64,000 bases of DNA from Hyaloscypha bicolor E. Taxonomy: Eukaryota; Ascomycota; Leotiomycetes; Helotiales; Hyaloscyphaceae. This document shows, piece after piece, positions 11,014-20,755 of the stretch. The stretch is taken from contig NW_020194619.1 of NCBI RefSeq assembly GCF_002865645.1, forward strand, positions 744,001 through 808,000. The letters are read 5' to 3'. Made by a program: the position numbers and the translations under genes. Below the pieces are notes generated by a model that was not told where the DNA came from, searched no databases, and worked only from the letters and a program-made list of their open reading frames with translations. How positions within the stretch are numbered: position 1 is the stretch's first letter; the number at the start of each line of letters is the position of its first letter.

Positions 11014-11592
11014 CTACTTGGAGGCTTCCCCTTCGGCAAGTATCAACACCTTCTTCTCCTCGAACATCTTCGCCAGCTCTCCATTCTGATGCATAGCCAC
11101 CAAAATATCACAACCCCCAACGAATTCCTTGTCAACATACAGCTGCGGTATAGTCGGCCACTCCGAGTACTCTTTGATGCCTATCCTCTCGTAAGCCCTC
11201 GCCTTCCCACATCAAAATCTACACAGCCATACCTTGTCTCAAATCCTCATCCTCCAGCACATTAAGCGCATTAAACTTCTGCGGATCCACACCCTGCAGT
11301 CCCAGAATCTGGATACTAGCTCTCGAGAATCCACATTGCGGAGTCTCGGGCGTGCCTTTCATGAACAATACCACCGGTGCGGACCCCACGGCTTTATCAA
11401 TGGCGGCTTTGGTCTCTGCAGAGAGGAAACGGGCGGAGATGGGGAAGAATCGGGGGGAGGAGAATTTGGACGCGAATGTTGGAGCTGGCCGGGTAGCTTG
11501 GCGGAATGCCTAGAGAGGCTTGGTATTAGTATTACTCTGGGTAATAAGGAGAGCATAAATCATACCGAGGATAATAGTGGTCTTGAAACCAT
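11014..11592 (-). CDS. GRX5: mitochondrial monothiol glutaredoxin (Grx5 type)
   Basis: Three exons, read from high to low: 11592-11566, 11509-11233 and 11180-11014 (introns 11510-11565 and 11181-11232), 156 aa. The N-terminus (about 40 residues) is rich in Arg, Ser, Phe and Ala without acids, as expected of a mitochondrial presequence. The glutaredoxin domain has the monothiol active site CGFS at 68-71, preceded by the KGTPETPQ motif. It is followed by the [20 protein letters not shown] stretch that binds glutathione and an Fe-S cluster. The family hands Fe-S clusters from the mitochondrial scaffold to acceptor proteins. It shares a 288-bp divergent promoter with the decarboxylase gene at 11881. 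Confidence 0.93.
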
Positions 11593-11880
11593 CTTTGTTG
11601 TCACAATAATGAGTTGTGAAGGTTGTGAGAAAGATTCGATGATGTTGAGGAGGCAATCAGGCTGGCCAATCATAAGAGCTCCCTTCTGATCTGTAAAGTA
11701 ATCACAGCCTTGCGTGAGTAGCAACTTCCCGCATTTCAGCAAGATCATACGACCTTATCAGGAATGACCACACAAAGTTCTTTTTTCTCGCGTCGCCTTC
11801 CCCCTCTTTCGAAGATACAATGATCAAACACCACCCACCTTGACCTCTCCCACAGGAACAATATCCAAATTACAGCAAAC
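11593..11880. promoter_or_regulatory. shared divergent promoter of GRX5 and the PPC decarboxylase gene
   Basis: The two start codons face away from each other across 288 bp. Pyrimidine-rich tracts precede the ATG at 11881. No specific factor site is assigned. Confidence 0.5.
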
Positions 11881-12666
11881 ATGTTGCAAATGATCCACCC
11901 CGAACACGACGTCCACCGAACAGAGATCTCCGGCGACCCTCCCCTATTCGTAGCCTCCGAGCACTCCAACGACGGCAGACACCATCTCCTCCTCGCAGCC
12001 AGCGGTTCAGTAGCAACCATCAAAATCCCCAACATCCTCCATGCCCTCTCTCACCACCCCAATCTGTCCATCCGCCTCGTGCTCACCCAATCCGCATCCA
12101 CCTTCCTCGCAGGCCAGAGCGCGGAACAACCTCATATCGAGATCCTACGTCGAATCAAGAATGTGGATGGCGTCTATCTCGATGAAGAGGAGTGGCATCA
12201 TCCGTGGAAACGCGGGAATGGCATTCTTCACATTGAGTTGAGGAGATGGGCACATATGCTTGTTATTGCTCCTCTTAGTGCCAACACACTGGCTAAAATT
12301 ACTGGTGGATTCAGCGATAACTTGCTAACGAGTGTGGTGCGAGCTTGGGATCCGACAGGCCAGTTGGAAGAATCAAGTCAGGAGCCCGGACTGCCGAGGC
12401 TTAAGAAGAGGATTATTGTTGCTCCAGCGATGAATACTGCCATGTGGAGGCATCCTATAACGAAATCTCAGATCAAGGTGTTGGAGGAGGATTGGGGCGT
12501 TCGTGAGGAAAGCATGGACTCGCATGAGGAAGAGAATGATGGATGGTTCGAGGTGTTGAGACCCCAGGAAAAGGAGCTGGCTTGTGGCGATGTGGGAGAT
12601 GGAGCTATGAAGGATTGGAAAGAGATCGTGGAGGTTATTGAGAAGAGGTTTGGTCTCCACGAGTAA
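11881..12666 (+). CDS. phosphopantothenoylcysteine decarboxylase (coenzyme A synthesis)
   Basis: Intronless, 261 aa, ATG at 11881. It belongs to the HFCD flavoprotein family (Hal3/Vhs3/Cab3 in yeast), which decarboxylates phosphopantothenoylcysteine to phosphopantetheine with FMN. All three catalytic signatures are present. These are the His of LHIELRRWA (His 117), the PAMNTAMW loop (182-189) and ACGD with the active Cys (about 234), followed by GDGAM. FMN-contact motifs LLLAASGSVAT and APLSANTLAKI are also visible. Yeast splits His and Cys between different subunits; here one chain has both. It lacks the long acidic C-terminal tail that goes with the phosphatase-inhibitor role of yeast Hal3, so that second function is less likely. 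Confidence 0.93.
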   Translation: MLQMIHPEHDVHRTEISGDPPLFVASEHSNDGRHHLLLAASGSVATIKIPNILHALSHHPNLSIRLVLTQSASTFLAGQSAEQPHIEILRRIKNVDGVYLDEEEWHHPWKRGNGILHIELRRWAHMLVIAPLSANTLAKITGGFSDNLLTSVVRAWDPTGQLEESSQEPGLPRLKKRIIVAPAMNTAMWRHPITKSQIKVLEEDWGVREESMDSHEEENDGWFEVLRPQEKELACGDVGDGAMKDWKEIVEVIEKRFGLHE

Positions 12667-13294
12667 CGGGCAGAAGCAAGGCATTGCATGACTCTCGGGG
12701 CTATCGAAATTGGATTATGACATTTTACGATGGGAAAGGGGCAGGTTTGTCAATATTCTCTTGAAGTGTTTCCAGGAATATGTTTCCCCAAGATTTGAGC
12801 TAAGGTATCCGGAATGGAACTTGGCTTCTAGGTATCTATCTCACATGACATCTACGAGTTAAAGAGCTTCTCAAGCTTTGCAGCTCCAGGGAACCAGTTT
12901 CTGTATCGAACTTGGTGTTCTGCTGGTCAAGACTGCTCAGCAGCTGCAAATATTCCTAGTAGGAGCACAGAATCGCTGCTGTAGGAGAATAAACAACAAC
13001 ATACTGCAAGACTGAATGCAAGCAACTAGGTTAATTTCGCTTGGGGTAGCTCAACATTCACCCTATTGCAGCCTTGGGTGATGAATTTGCCCAGAGCCTC
13101 TCCTTTCTCGCGTTTTCGCTTCGCGTCGTGTCTATTTCCCCACGCGTTTTCAAGAACTCCATCCAAGTCTTGGTATCGGGATTGTGAGCCAGCACCAGGC
13201 CATCCTTGCCATTATCGATAGACCTCATCCCCTCCAGTCTTTCACTGTCAAATTCCAGCTACCAATTCGTTAGGCCAAAGCCGTCGCAGCCAAG
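12667..13294. other. intergenic
   Basis: The 3' flank of the decarboxylase gene and promoter of the coiled-coil gene. Nothing else recognised. Confidence 0.5.
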
Positions 13295-14297
13295 ATGGCT
13301 CGACAGACAATTAAACCTCACAGGCAGGAACGCGAGGTCAATCAAACCCGGCGGGGAAAATCAGCTCGTATTTCCGGTGCCCAGGAAGTAGTCCACCGCT
13401 ACGCACCTAAAGAAGCTTTGTCAATTCAACGCCCAGTTCGCGACGCTCCCAATGGCAAGGACGCACAGAACGAGAACAGCGCGAATGTTAAGCGAACTGT
13501 CTCCGCAGCTGGTATCTTCAAGAAGAAGCCAAAGGTCAATCTGCGCGAGAAGAAGCACCATCGACGCAGAGAAGTCAGAGAGCCAACTCCGGAGCCTGAG
13601 CTTTTGGATTACTTTCGAGGTACACTACTGAAGACTGTATCGAGCACGAGGCTGACTAGAATCCAGATGGCATTGAGATAACTCGTGATGCTCTGAACGC
13701 GAATGCCAAGGCAAACTTCGATGATGTCCATGCTGGCTTTTCTGAAAGACTCGAGGTCTCCAAGAGTACAAGTGGATCCTTCTTTCAAGAACTCGCAGAA
13801 GCCGCTGCTACTCTAAGCGCCCCACTCCTGAATGAGAAAATCGAGACTACCATCAGCAGGGACGGCAAACGCAAGACCGAAGTGGTCGAGATTGGCAAGC
13901 GTGTATCAACATTCAAGAAGTTTGTCGAGAAGGAGGAGGTCAAGTTGAAGGAATCTTGGAAGCACTGGGAGGACTTACAGAACGAGTATATCGAGCTGGG
14001 TGTCGAAGTGTTTGGGCCAGAGGTCTTTGGTGCCGCTGCTACTGGCTTGAAGGTCAGGCAGAAAGGTTTCCAAAGAGAGATGGAGTTGCTGGATCTGGAG
14101 CACAGTTCTCGTGTTGGGGAGTTTGATGAGGAGATTGAGGATACTGGACCAAAAATCTTGCAAAAGATGAAAGCTTCGGAGAAGGTTGGCAATATCCGCT
14201 TGCGTATTACAGATATGTTCTGATAAAACCACAGGAGTTGGACGTCGCGGCGAAGAAAGAGCAAGCAAGACTGCTGCAAGCACTCATTCAAGATTAA
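13295..14297 (+). CDS. coiled-coil protein of unknown function with a basic N-terminus
   Basis: Three exons: 13295-13619, 13667-14184 and 14235-14297, 301 aa. The first intron (13620-13666) is canonical with a CTGAC branch site. The second (14185-14234) starts GTTGGC and ends ACAG. If it is retained, the protein ends 12 codons later at 14221-14223 instead of continuing for 20 residues to the TAA at 14295. Residues 1-30 are very basic (MARQTIKPHRQEREV...). Residues 60-110 include KKKPKVNLREKKHHRRR, a likely nuclear signal. From about residue 115 the chain is Glu/Lys/Leu-rich helix with coiled-coil character, including the WKHWEDLQNEYIELGVEVFG segment. I do not recognise the family; a chromatin or kinetochore scaffold is possible but is only a guess from composition. 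Confidence 0.75.
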
Positions 14298-14887
14298 CTT
14301 CCCATTGCGGCAAGGTCAAACTTCTCCTTTGGCAATTACATCAACTCATTCGTTAACCCCAGAAATAGGTGTCGTCACATAGAGAATGGCCGAACGAAAG
14401 TACTCAAACACAATTCAGAGGCACCATGATCTTTGTGGCTGAAGTATGCAAGTCCGGACCGCTGCATTTTTCACACCTGCTGACTTGAGCATAGGAAATA
14501 TTGACACATTTGAAGCTGTGCGGTTTGCTGCGAAACATACTTGATCAACCCTTGCATTCCATTATCTAGCTTCCAAGCCCATCAATTGCAGAGACTTAGC
14601 ACTTCATAAATCTTCCGTCATTGCGTGATTTCGTCCCTCGTTGAAAGATCTATCTCCCGCTCTCCCTTACCCCTTCCCTGTCCCTGTCCCTGTCCCCTTC
14701 TATCGCTCCCTCCCTCATTCTCTGCCCAAGTCCCTCTCTCATGTCCTCCTCGAGCCCTATCTTCTTCCAGGATATGTAGTTGACATCGAGGAAGTTTTTT
14801 CACTTCATTCTTTTTGTCTTGATACTGAATTTCAGTCTAGAGAGTTTCCCGCATTCGAACTCTCCTTTGCCGCGTTTGGCCACCGTA
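14298..14887. other. intergenic with pyrimidine-rich tract
   Basis: No gene seen. Bases 14651-14740 form a CCCT/TCCC-rich pyrimidine tract with a CCCTGT triplet of repeats. Confidence 0.5.
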
Positions 14888-15934
14888 CTATCGCAAAGAG
14901 GCGTAGGACGGCTGTTGTACCCGAATACCCACCAGAGAGGTGTATCCAGTGAAGCCCGCATTACTAGAAATGGTGAATCTCGTTGCTTGCGTTGTCGTAT
15001 TCAGGAGTGAAGCCGGGTCGAATAACGGGATTTGGTTGCCGTTTGCTGGTCCAGAAGTAGTCGTCGAACCGAGTTTTGCGAGAGTGGCGGTAAAGTTCGG
15101 GTTGATGTGTGGAACTTCCTTGCGGATCGGAACTGGTCGTTGGCGGCAGGGCATTGCCCTCGGTGGGCGAAGTACCGACTCAATGCGTGCACATATGTTG
15201 GTAGCATCTTGAGAGCGCCCTAAGCCGGTGTAGATGCTTGCAAGCTGGTAGAGAATCTTGATATTTTGTGGGTCGAGTTCAGCTGCTTTTAAACATTCGT
15301 TCAAAGAGTTGTCGTAGCGGATATCCGAATTGCATGCCGTTGATGGAGGAGGCTGGGGATTGGTTTCTGTTGATGGTTGTTGTGGACGAGCAGACTTGAT
15401 CGAGCTGTGTCCGAAAGGGCTTTCTTTGACCTCTGTGTGGATGTTGTGACCTTTCCAGGTAACCAGAAGATCTTGCAAACGTTGTCGGAGAATCTTTGCG
15501 TGGATCTCACAATCGAGGCCTTTTATCTTCTTGTGTTTCTCTATTGGTGACTGGCAGTCGTATCTGGGAAGACCGAGGTAGGCATCTTTTGATCCCCAGT
15601 GAGGTCGTCTTCTGGGTTTTCTTACTGAGCGTGGTGATTGTTGCTTGTCGACACGTCTTGAGGCTTTGGTCTGGAACCAGTTGACCTTGTTGAAGCGAAT
15701 TGCCATCTTATGGAGTGGACAAATTGGAAACTTGATTCGAGTTCTTGTGTAGTCTGAGATGTGTGATTGTAGTGTGTCGTCGAACAGGTTGTATGATGAA
15801 TGTTCAAAGCGTGCGCACAACCTGAGATATAAATTTGCTAGGCCAGTTCTTTTCAAAATTTCCAGCCCTGTATGTTGAGTCAACCTACTACCGTTACTCA
15901 AATTCACCGGTTGATTGGTCTGTGTTCCCTCCAT
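14888..15934 (-). CDS. ORF with one TPR-like stretch; possible chimeric or decaying gene
   Basis: An uninterrupted 348-codon frame from ATG 15934 to TAG. Only one part looks conserved: YDNSLNECLKAAELDPQNIK and the following ~25 residues, which resemble a tetratricopeptide repeat of the DNAJC7-like TPR/J-domain co-chaperones of fungi. Upstream is a basic, Pro/Gln-rich sequence and downstream a Thr/Ser/Pro-rich one; neither resembles that family, and there is no J domain. The ORF could be a young gene around a captured TPR exon, or a fragment that stayed open by chance. An internal ATG (MAIRFNKVNWF) gives a 272-aa alternative. Confidence 0.4.
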   Translation of the reverse strand: MEGTQTNQPVNLSNGSRLTQHTGLEILKRTGLANLYLRLCARFEHSSYNLFDDTLQSHISDYTRTRIKFPICPLHKMAIRFNKVNWFQTKASRRVDKQQSPRSVRKPRRRPHWGSKDAYLGLPRYDCQSPIEKHKKIKGLDCEIHAKILRQRLQDLLVTWKGHNIHTEVKESPFGHSSIKSARPQQPSTETNPQPPPSTACNSDIRYDNSLNECLKAAELDPQNIKILYQLASIYTGLGRSQDATNICARIESVLRPPRAMPCRQRPVPIRKEVPHINPNFTATLAKLGSTTTSGPANGNQIPLFDPASLLNTTTQATRFTISSNAGFTGYTSLVGIRVQQPSYASLR

Positions 15935-16621
15935 GTAAAAGTTTGGTACGTACTGCGGGAGATGGGGAGACTAATAATTCACTCGAACCAAAATAATACG
16001 ATAAGAAAGTGGACAGCGAGAACAGGAATAAAAAGGTGGCTCTTCACCACATAATTCCTTGTTAATATCTTGGATACTGCTTCCTGGATTTGGCAATTGA
16101 CCCAGGGATATCCAATGTCGCCCCGACTCAACAGGAGAGGAAGCAAAGGTGTGTTATTGCCCGTATGTGATCGCAATGCGGAACTCATATCAAGCGTCCC
16201 GCGGCTAAGAATATCAAGGAAGACGCCGCTAGAGACTTCTCGACGGACCCCTTTCGACTTACTCTTGAGCTAAGCATGCTGTCCAGACGAACCCAATACA
16301 TCAATTATATCCCAAACTAATGCAGTACCTCGAGGGATTTTACACATAACAGACGAATCCAGCAGGGGAAAAAACAGACATGAAATGTTACTTTAAGGCC
16401 GCAGTTTGAGAGAACGAGATGGAAGTTCGGCGTTGGATTAAGGATTGCAACAGTAAAAAACGAGCATTCGCTAAGCCCACAACCCCTTTGCATGTTTAAC
16501 AGAAACATGGGACGTTCTATTTATTATTATTCTGACTTGCCAAAAAAAAAAACACGCTGATAACAGGCGATTCCTGTCCAATTTTCCAAACTGAATGATT
16601 TTAAAACGCCAAAGATATCAC
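15935..16621. other. intergenic
   Basis: Lies between the TPR-like ORF and the 3' end of the aminotransferase gene. No gene or RNA recognised. Confidence 0.5.
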
Positions 16622-18367
16622 TCAGAAGGGCTGTTCCTCTTCCACCACCACACCCCACTCGTGCTGCTCTCTTCCGTACCTGACAACGTCCGAGTTAGCT
16701 TTGCATGAGAAATCAGAAAACCGAGAATCGAACAACGATTTTCACGAGTCATCCCTTCCAATGATATGCGCAGGAACAGCGACTCCTGGAACACAAGTAG
16801 GAAACAGGGCTTCGACAATCACTTACATGATATCAACTAGCCAGCTCTTGACCAAAGCGGTATAAGGTCCACTATCGCCTTGGGACATAGGAATCTGGAG
16901 ATCTTGGTTTTTGTAATGAATGACGGAGACAGGACACACGAAATACTAATGTTGATGGTCAGAATCGTTTGAAACGTGGTGATGATCAAACTTACAGCTG
17001 TTCCTGCCGCAAAGGCCTCTAAGATGCGTCCCTCATTTACGGCCTGCACGATGTCTTCCATAGTAAATTGGCGCTCCACGATCTCGACAGGATCCTGGCC
17101 AGTTCTTCCGTGTGACAACCTCTCACGAGTCAATTGCAAAATGCTTCTTCTTGTGACTCCGTCCAAAATAATCTTGTCGCCCAAAGGAGCAGTCACCAAC
17201 TGCGTTTTCCCTTCCTTTGACTTCCACATCACAAAGAAATTACTCGCGCCAGCCTCCGTGATTTGGCCGTTCAACAGCCATAGGACCTGATCGTAGCCTC
17301 GGGCTCGCGCCTCTCCATTTGCCATCAAACTTGGGCCATAATTCGCACCAACCTTAGCAAACCCAAAACCGCCGGGCCAGGCTCTAACGCCATCCGTGGA
17401 GGCCAACAACTTCAATCCCTGGGGTGCTCCGAGAGGAGGCATAAAAGTTGCAATCACGAAAAGAGTAGCTTCTTTCGGTGTTGCTACGCCGAGTGCCTAA
17501 TTCTAAAATCAATACAAAGTTCGAGTGACGTCTCTCAACTCTCAGGACATTTAAATGATTGGGTAGAAATGGGAGAAGGAACATACCCCTGCCGACCCAA
17601 TCATCGTTGGTCTTAAATATAAAAATGTTCCAGCTTTAGGTAGCCATTTTGGTCCATCTACAGCGATCATGGCAATGATCAACTTCTCAAGTTCCTTTGG
17701 GTCGAAGCCTGGAAGTGCAATTCGGGTTGACGACACAAGCATTCGCTTACAATTTGAATCTGGTCTGAAGAGTCTAAGCTTTCTATCAAATCCGCGATAC
17801 ATCTTCATGCCCTCGAAACACTCAGTAGCGTAATGAAGCACACTTGCGGTAGGAGCCAAAGAAAGGTTGCCATAAGGCCTCAGCTCAGGATCGCCCCAGC
17901 CGGTGGTCGATCTCCACACAGCCGTTATCATGTGGTCCGTACATTGAGAAGCTGTGGCTATGATTGGATCTCCAGGCTGGGGAACCGTCATTGGGGTGGT
18001 GGTTCTCGTGAACCTTAATCTCGAGGCATCTAGGGGTCGAAGCGTGGTTTTAACGCCACTGTTCAAAGGATCAGCAACCCTCCAATGATTTGCAACGGAT
18101 ACGAAGTTGATTGATATCTTAAATGAATGAAATTGAACTCAAGTTCAAAACATGGAGTGGACAGTACAGAGGATCACGATATCTGGCTCATAGACGTCTG
18201 AGAATGGGTATAACTCGGATGAACCGCAATTGCGGTGGTGGAAACTCGAACACTCACCTTTTCAGTAGCCCAGGGGCGGTCTGGGCAATTTTTCCGGCAA
18301 CGGCAGCTGCAGTGAGCTCAGAGGTCTCCTGGACGCCCTGTGGTGGGGTGATTGCTGACGGAGCCAT
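16622..18367 (-). CDS. branched-chain amino acid aminotransferase
   Basis: Five exons, high to low: 18367-18258, 18058-17587, 17496-16996, 16945-16827 and 16679-16622; introns 18059-18257, 17497-17586, 16946-16995 and 16680-16826. The protein has 419 aa. This PLP enzyme of fold type IV transfers amino groups between Leu/Ile/Val and 2-oxoglutarate. Visible marks are VLHYATECFEGMKMYRG, the PLP-lysine motif GFAKVGANYGPSL (Lys about 242), ITEAGASNFF and the terminal PMSQGDSGPYTALVKSW. The last exon is only 58 nt and encodes the conserved end YGREQHEWG. Reading through the fourth intron would end the protein at DIM. The N-terminus has Ala/Thr/Lys and no acids except one Glu pair, so cytosol and mitochondrion both remain open. 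Confidence 0.93.
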
Positions 18368-19006
18368 TTGGTGGGATGGATAGGTAGGCCGGGAGTAAGG
18401 CAATCGGTAGCGAGAGATGTCTTTGTAGTTGTAAGAAGGTTTGATTTGACAATAGAAACAAAGAGAGCATCAACAAGGAGTTATCTGCACACGCAGAAAG
18501 CCACAGCAAAAGCTTTGCAGACACTTCTAGTGCCACACAGACCCGAGTTCCGAGACCCATCTTGGCCCGGTGCAGATCCACAGCCATGCCGATAGACAGG
18601 AAGAGGGGACAGCATCACGGGGCGAGCGAGTTCGATCCCCTGACAGGCTGACGTGCAAAGGGCGTGTTTGCTTGGGTGCAGCATCGCCATTGTCAGTGCC
18701 AGTCTTTTGGGAGTGAGGGTTTGATTTCATAGGACGGGACGGTACAGCCAGCCAAGCCCATGCTCCTGGGACTGCGGTTCCGCTGTGGATTCGGGAGGTC
18801 TCGTCTGACGTTCAGGTTCTTGAATTCCGCGATTTTGATAGCCGTGCGGCTACACACGGGTTTTGTCGGCCTCATGTGACAAACATGCATCTAATCACAG
18901 GCCGCTGTCGTGAACATCGGCTGTGGACGTGATTGAGAGAGATATTTTGGACCTTTAATGCAAGGATTCGTGGATGAAGTTTTCTTCACATCCCAATCAA
19001 TCGATA
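18368..19006. other. promoter side of the aminotransferase gene
   Basis: No supported gene; short frames on both strands lack family signals. The right end abuts the inverted-repeat-bounded segment. Confidence 0.5.
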
Positions 19007-19097
19007 CAGTCGCGTTCGAAATCGGCTTCAGTCCTAAACACTCTATGATTTTATTTTAGCCCCACATTTTTAGTTACACTAGTACTATTACGGCTAG
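19007..19097 (+). repeat. left imperfect inverted repeat of the HET-NLR segment
   Basis: It starts CAGTCGCGTTCGAAATCGG after a TA. Compared with the reverse complement of 23689-23782, it shares TTCGAAATCGGCTTCAG (17/17), CCCACATTT (9/9) and ACTAGYACTATTAYGGCTAG (18/20), in the same order and with nearly the same spacing. The TA at the border fits Tc1/mariner-type target duplication. Confidence 0.75.
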
Positions 19098-19924
19098 ATA
19101 AATTTTACCCCTGTATTTAGTGATTTTGTCACCTTTTAGTAAAGTTAATTAATGCCTGAGGATTGGCTGACATCAGCGCTGGGCAGGGATTTCATCGCCA
19201 ATTATGATTATTAATAGTAGCAGGCAGTTCCAATGCCCAGCTCCGGAACCCAACCCTGGCAAAAAGAGCCACTCCCGGCTCTTTTGAGTGTAAACATGAG
19301 TTAAATACAGCGGTACAGTACGTGAGGTACAGTGCGTTGCAAAACCGGCTTCACCCTAAGCGTTGTCCAATTAGATCATGCCATGCCTGCTCATCCCAAT
19401 ACAGCAGGAATTTAACGCAAGACATGCTTGTGTTGTTGGCGTATGATACCGTAACTTAATTTTTTGGCACCTCGTGACCTAATGCACTACTCTTCAAGCA
19501 ATGTATCTCAATTTTTATATGAAATTTCTCGAAAATAAATCGATATGTAGTTTGCCAAAAGTACATAAAATGTTAAAATGACCTACGCTAGATATCCAAG
19601 GATGTAAGAAGACTTCTACTGTTACTGCTGACTTCGAGGCCTCCGAATAAACTTAGGGACATTCAACCACCGGCGCTTCCTACTACTGCTTCGTCTTTCT
19701 GATATCGTCGAGTCTCTGTGCGTGCTTAATCTTGCAGTGGTACACTGACATCTTTGGCTTGAATGCCCAAGCATTTCTGCCAGACTAGAGAGGGCTTACG
19801 TGATTAACTCCTCCACCTAGTCTAGGGAGTTTATATCCGCCAATAGCATGCCGTAGCTTTCCATTGTATTAAGAGCGTAAGGGTAATAGTTAAGCTGCTC
19901 ATGTCCCAGTGCCTCCTCATATCC
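19098..19924. other. AT-rich flank with transposon-like termini and a hairpin
   Basis: No gene. A perfect 9-bp stem (AAAAGAGCC, loop ACTCCC, GGCTCTTTT) lies at 19262-19285. A sequence at 19329-19362 (TACAGTGCGTTGCAAAACCG and onward) resembles the left inverted repeat in direct orientation, so another related terminus may be nested here. Downstream of the receptor gene's present stop, 19800-19924 continues the coding frame (see findings). Confidence 0.5.
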
Positions 19925-20755
19925 TTACAGTGCCCGCATGTACATCTTCTCCGCATCATCCAGCTTGCCCTGGTCCTCGTAGACCAATCCCAGGTTATTG
20001 ATCGCCTGGAGAGTCAATGAGTGCTTTGGACCACGTGCCTCCTCGTATCCTTGTATTGCCCGCATGCACATCTTCTCGGCCTCGTCCAGCTTACCCTGGT
20101 CTGCATAGAGATTGCCTAGGTTCCCGACCGTCTGGAGTGTCGACGTATGCTTCGGACCAAGTGCCGCCTCGTATCCTTGCAGCGCCCGCATATACATCTC
20201 CTCCGCCTCCCTCAGCTTGTCTTGTTTCCTGTAGAGCATGCCCAGGTTATTGACCGTATCAAGCGTCAACGTGTGTCTTGGACCAAGTGTCTCCTCGAGT
20301 CCTGCTATCGCCCGCGTGTACATCTTCTCCGCCTCGCCCAGCTTGCCTTGATCTGCGTAGACGACGCCCAGGCTGTTGAGTATCTGGAGTGTTGTTGTGT
20401 GCTTCGGACCACGTGCCTCCTCGTATCCTTGTAGCGCCCGTATGCACATCTTCTCCGCCTCATCCAACTTATCTTGGATTCTGTAGAGGATGCCCAGGTT
20501 ATTGACCGTGTCAAGCGTCGATAGGTGCTTTGGACCACGTGCAACCTCGTATCCTTGCAGCGCCCGTACGTACATCTTCTCGGCCTCGCCCAGCTTGCCT
20601 TGATTCTCATAGAGGATGCCCAGGTTATTGACCGTGCCAAGGGTCGACGTGTGTTTTGGACCAAGTGCCTTCTCGTATCCTTGCCGCGCCCGCAAGTACA
20701 TCTTCTCCGCGTCGCTCAGCTTGCCTTGTTGCTGATAGAGGTTGCCAAGATGGAG
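19925..20755 (-). repeat. 126-bp tandem repeats encoding TPR units
   Basis: Six complete units and part of a seventh, each 126 bp (42 codons), inside exon 3 of the NLR gene. Each encodes a variant of GKLxEAEKMYxRALQGYE followed by a xGPKHTxTLxTVNNLG linker. DNA identity between units is high, suggesting recent duplication or gene conversion. Confidence 0.95.

Noticed and set aside
18600..18660. GTTCGATCCC motif resembling a tRNA T-loop
   Set aside because: No matching D-arm, anticodon arm or acceptor stem around it. No tRNA, 5S or U6 gene was found anywhere in the window by eye.
19925..20755. Regularly spaced repeats that could suggest a CRISPR-like array
   Set aside because: The 126-bp period is coding TPR repeats with no unique spacers, in a eukaryotic gene.
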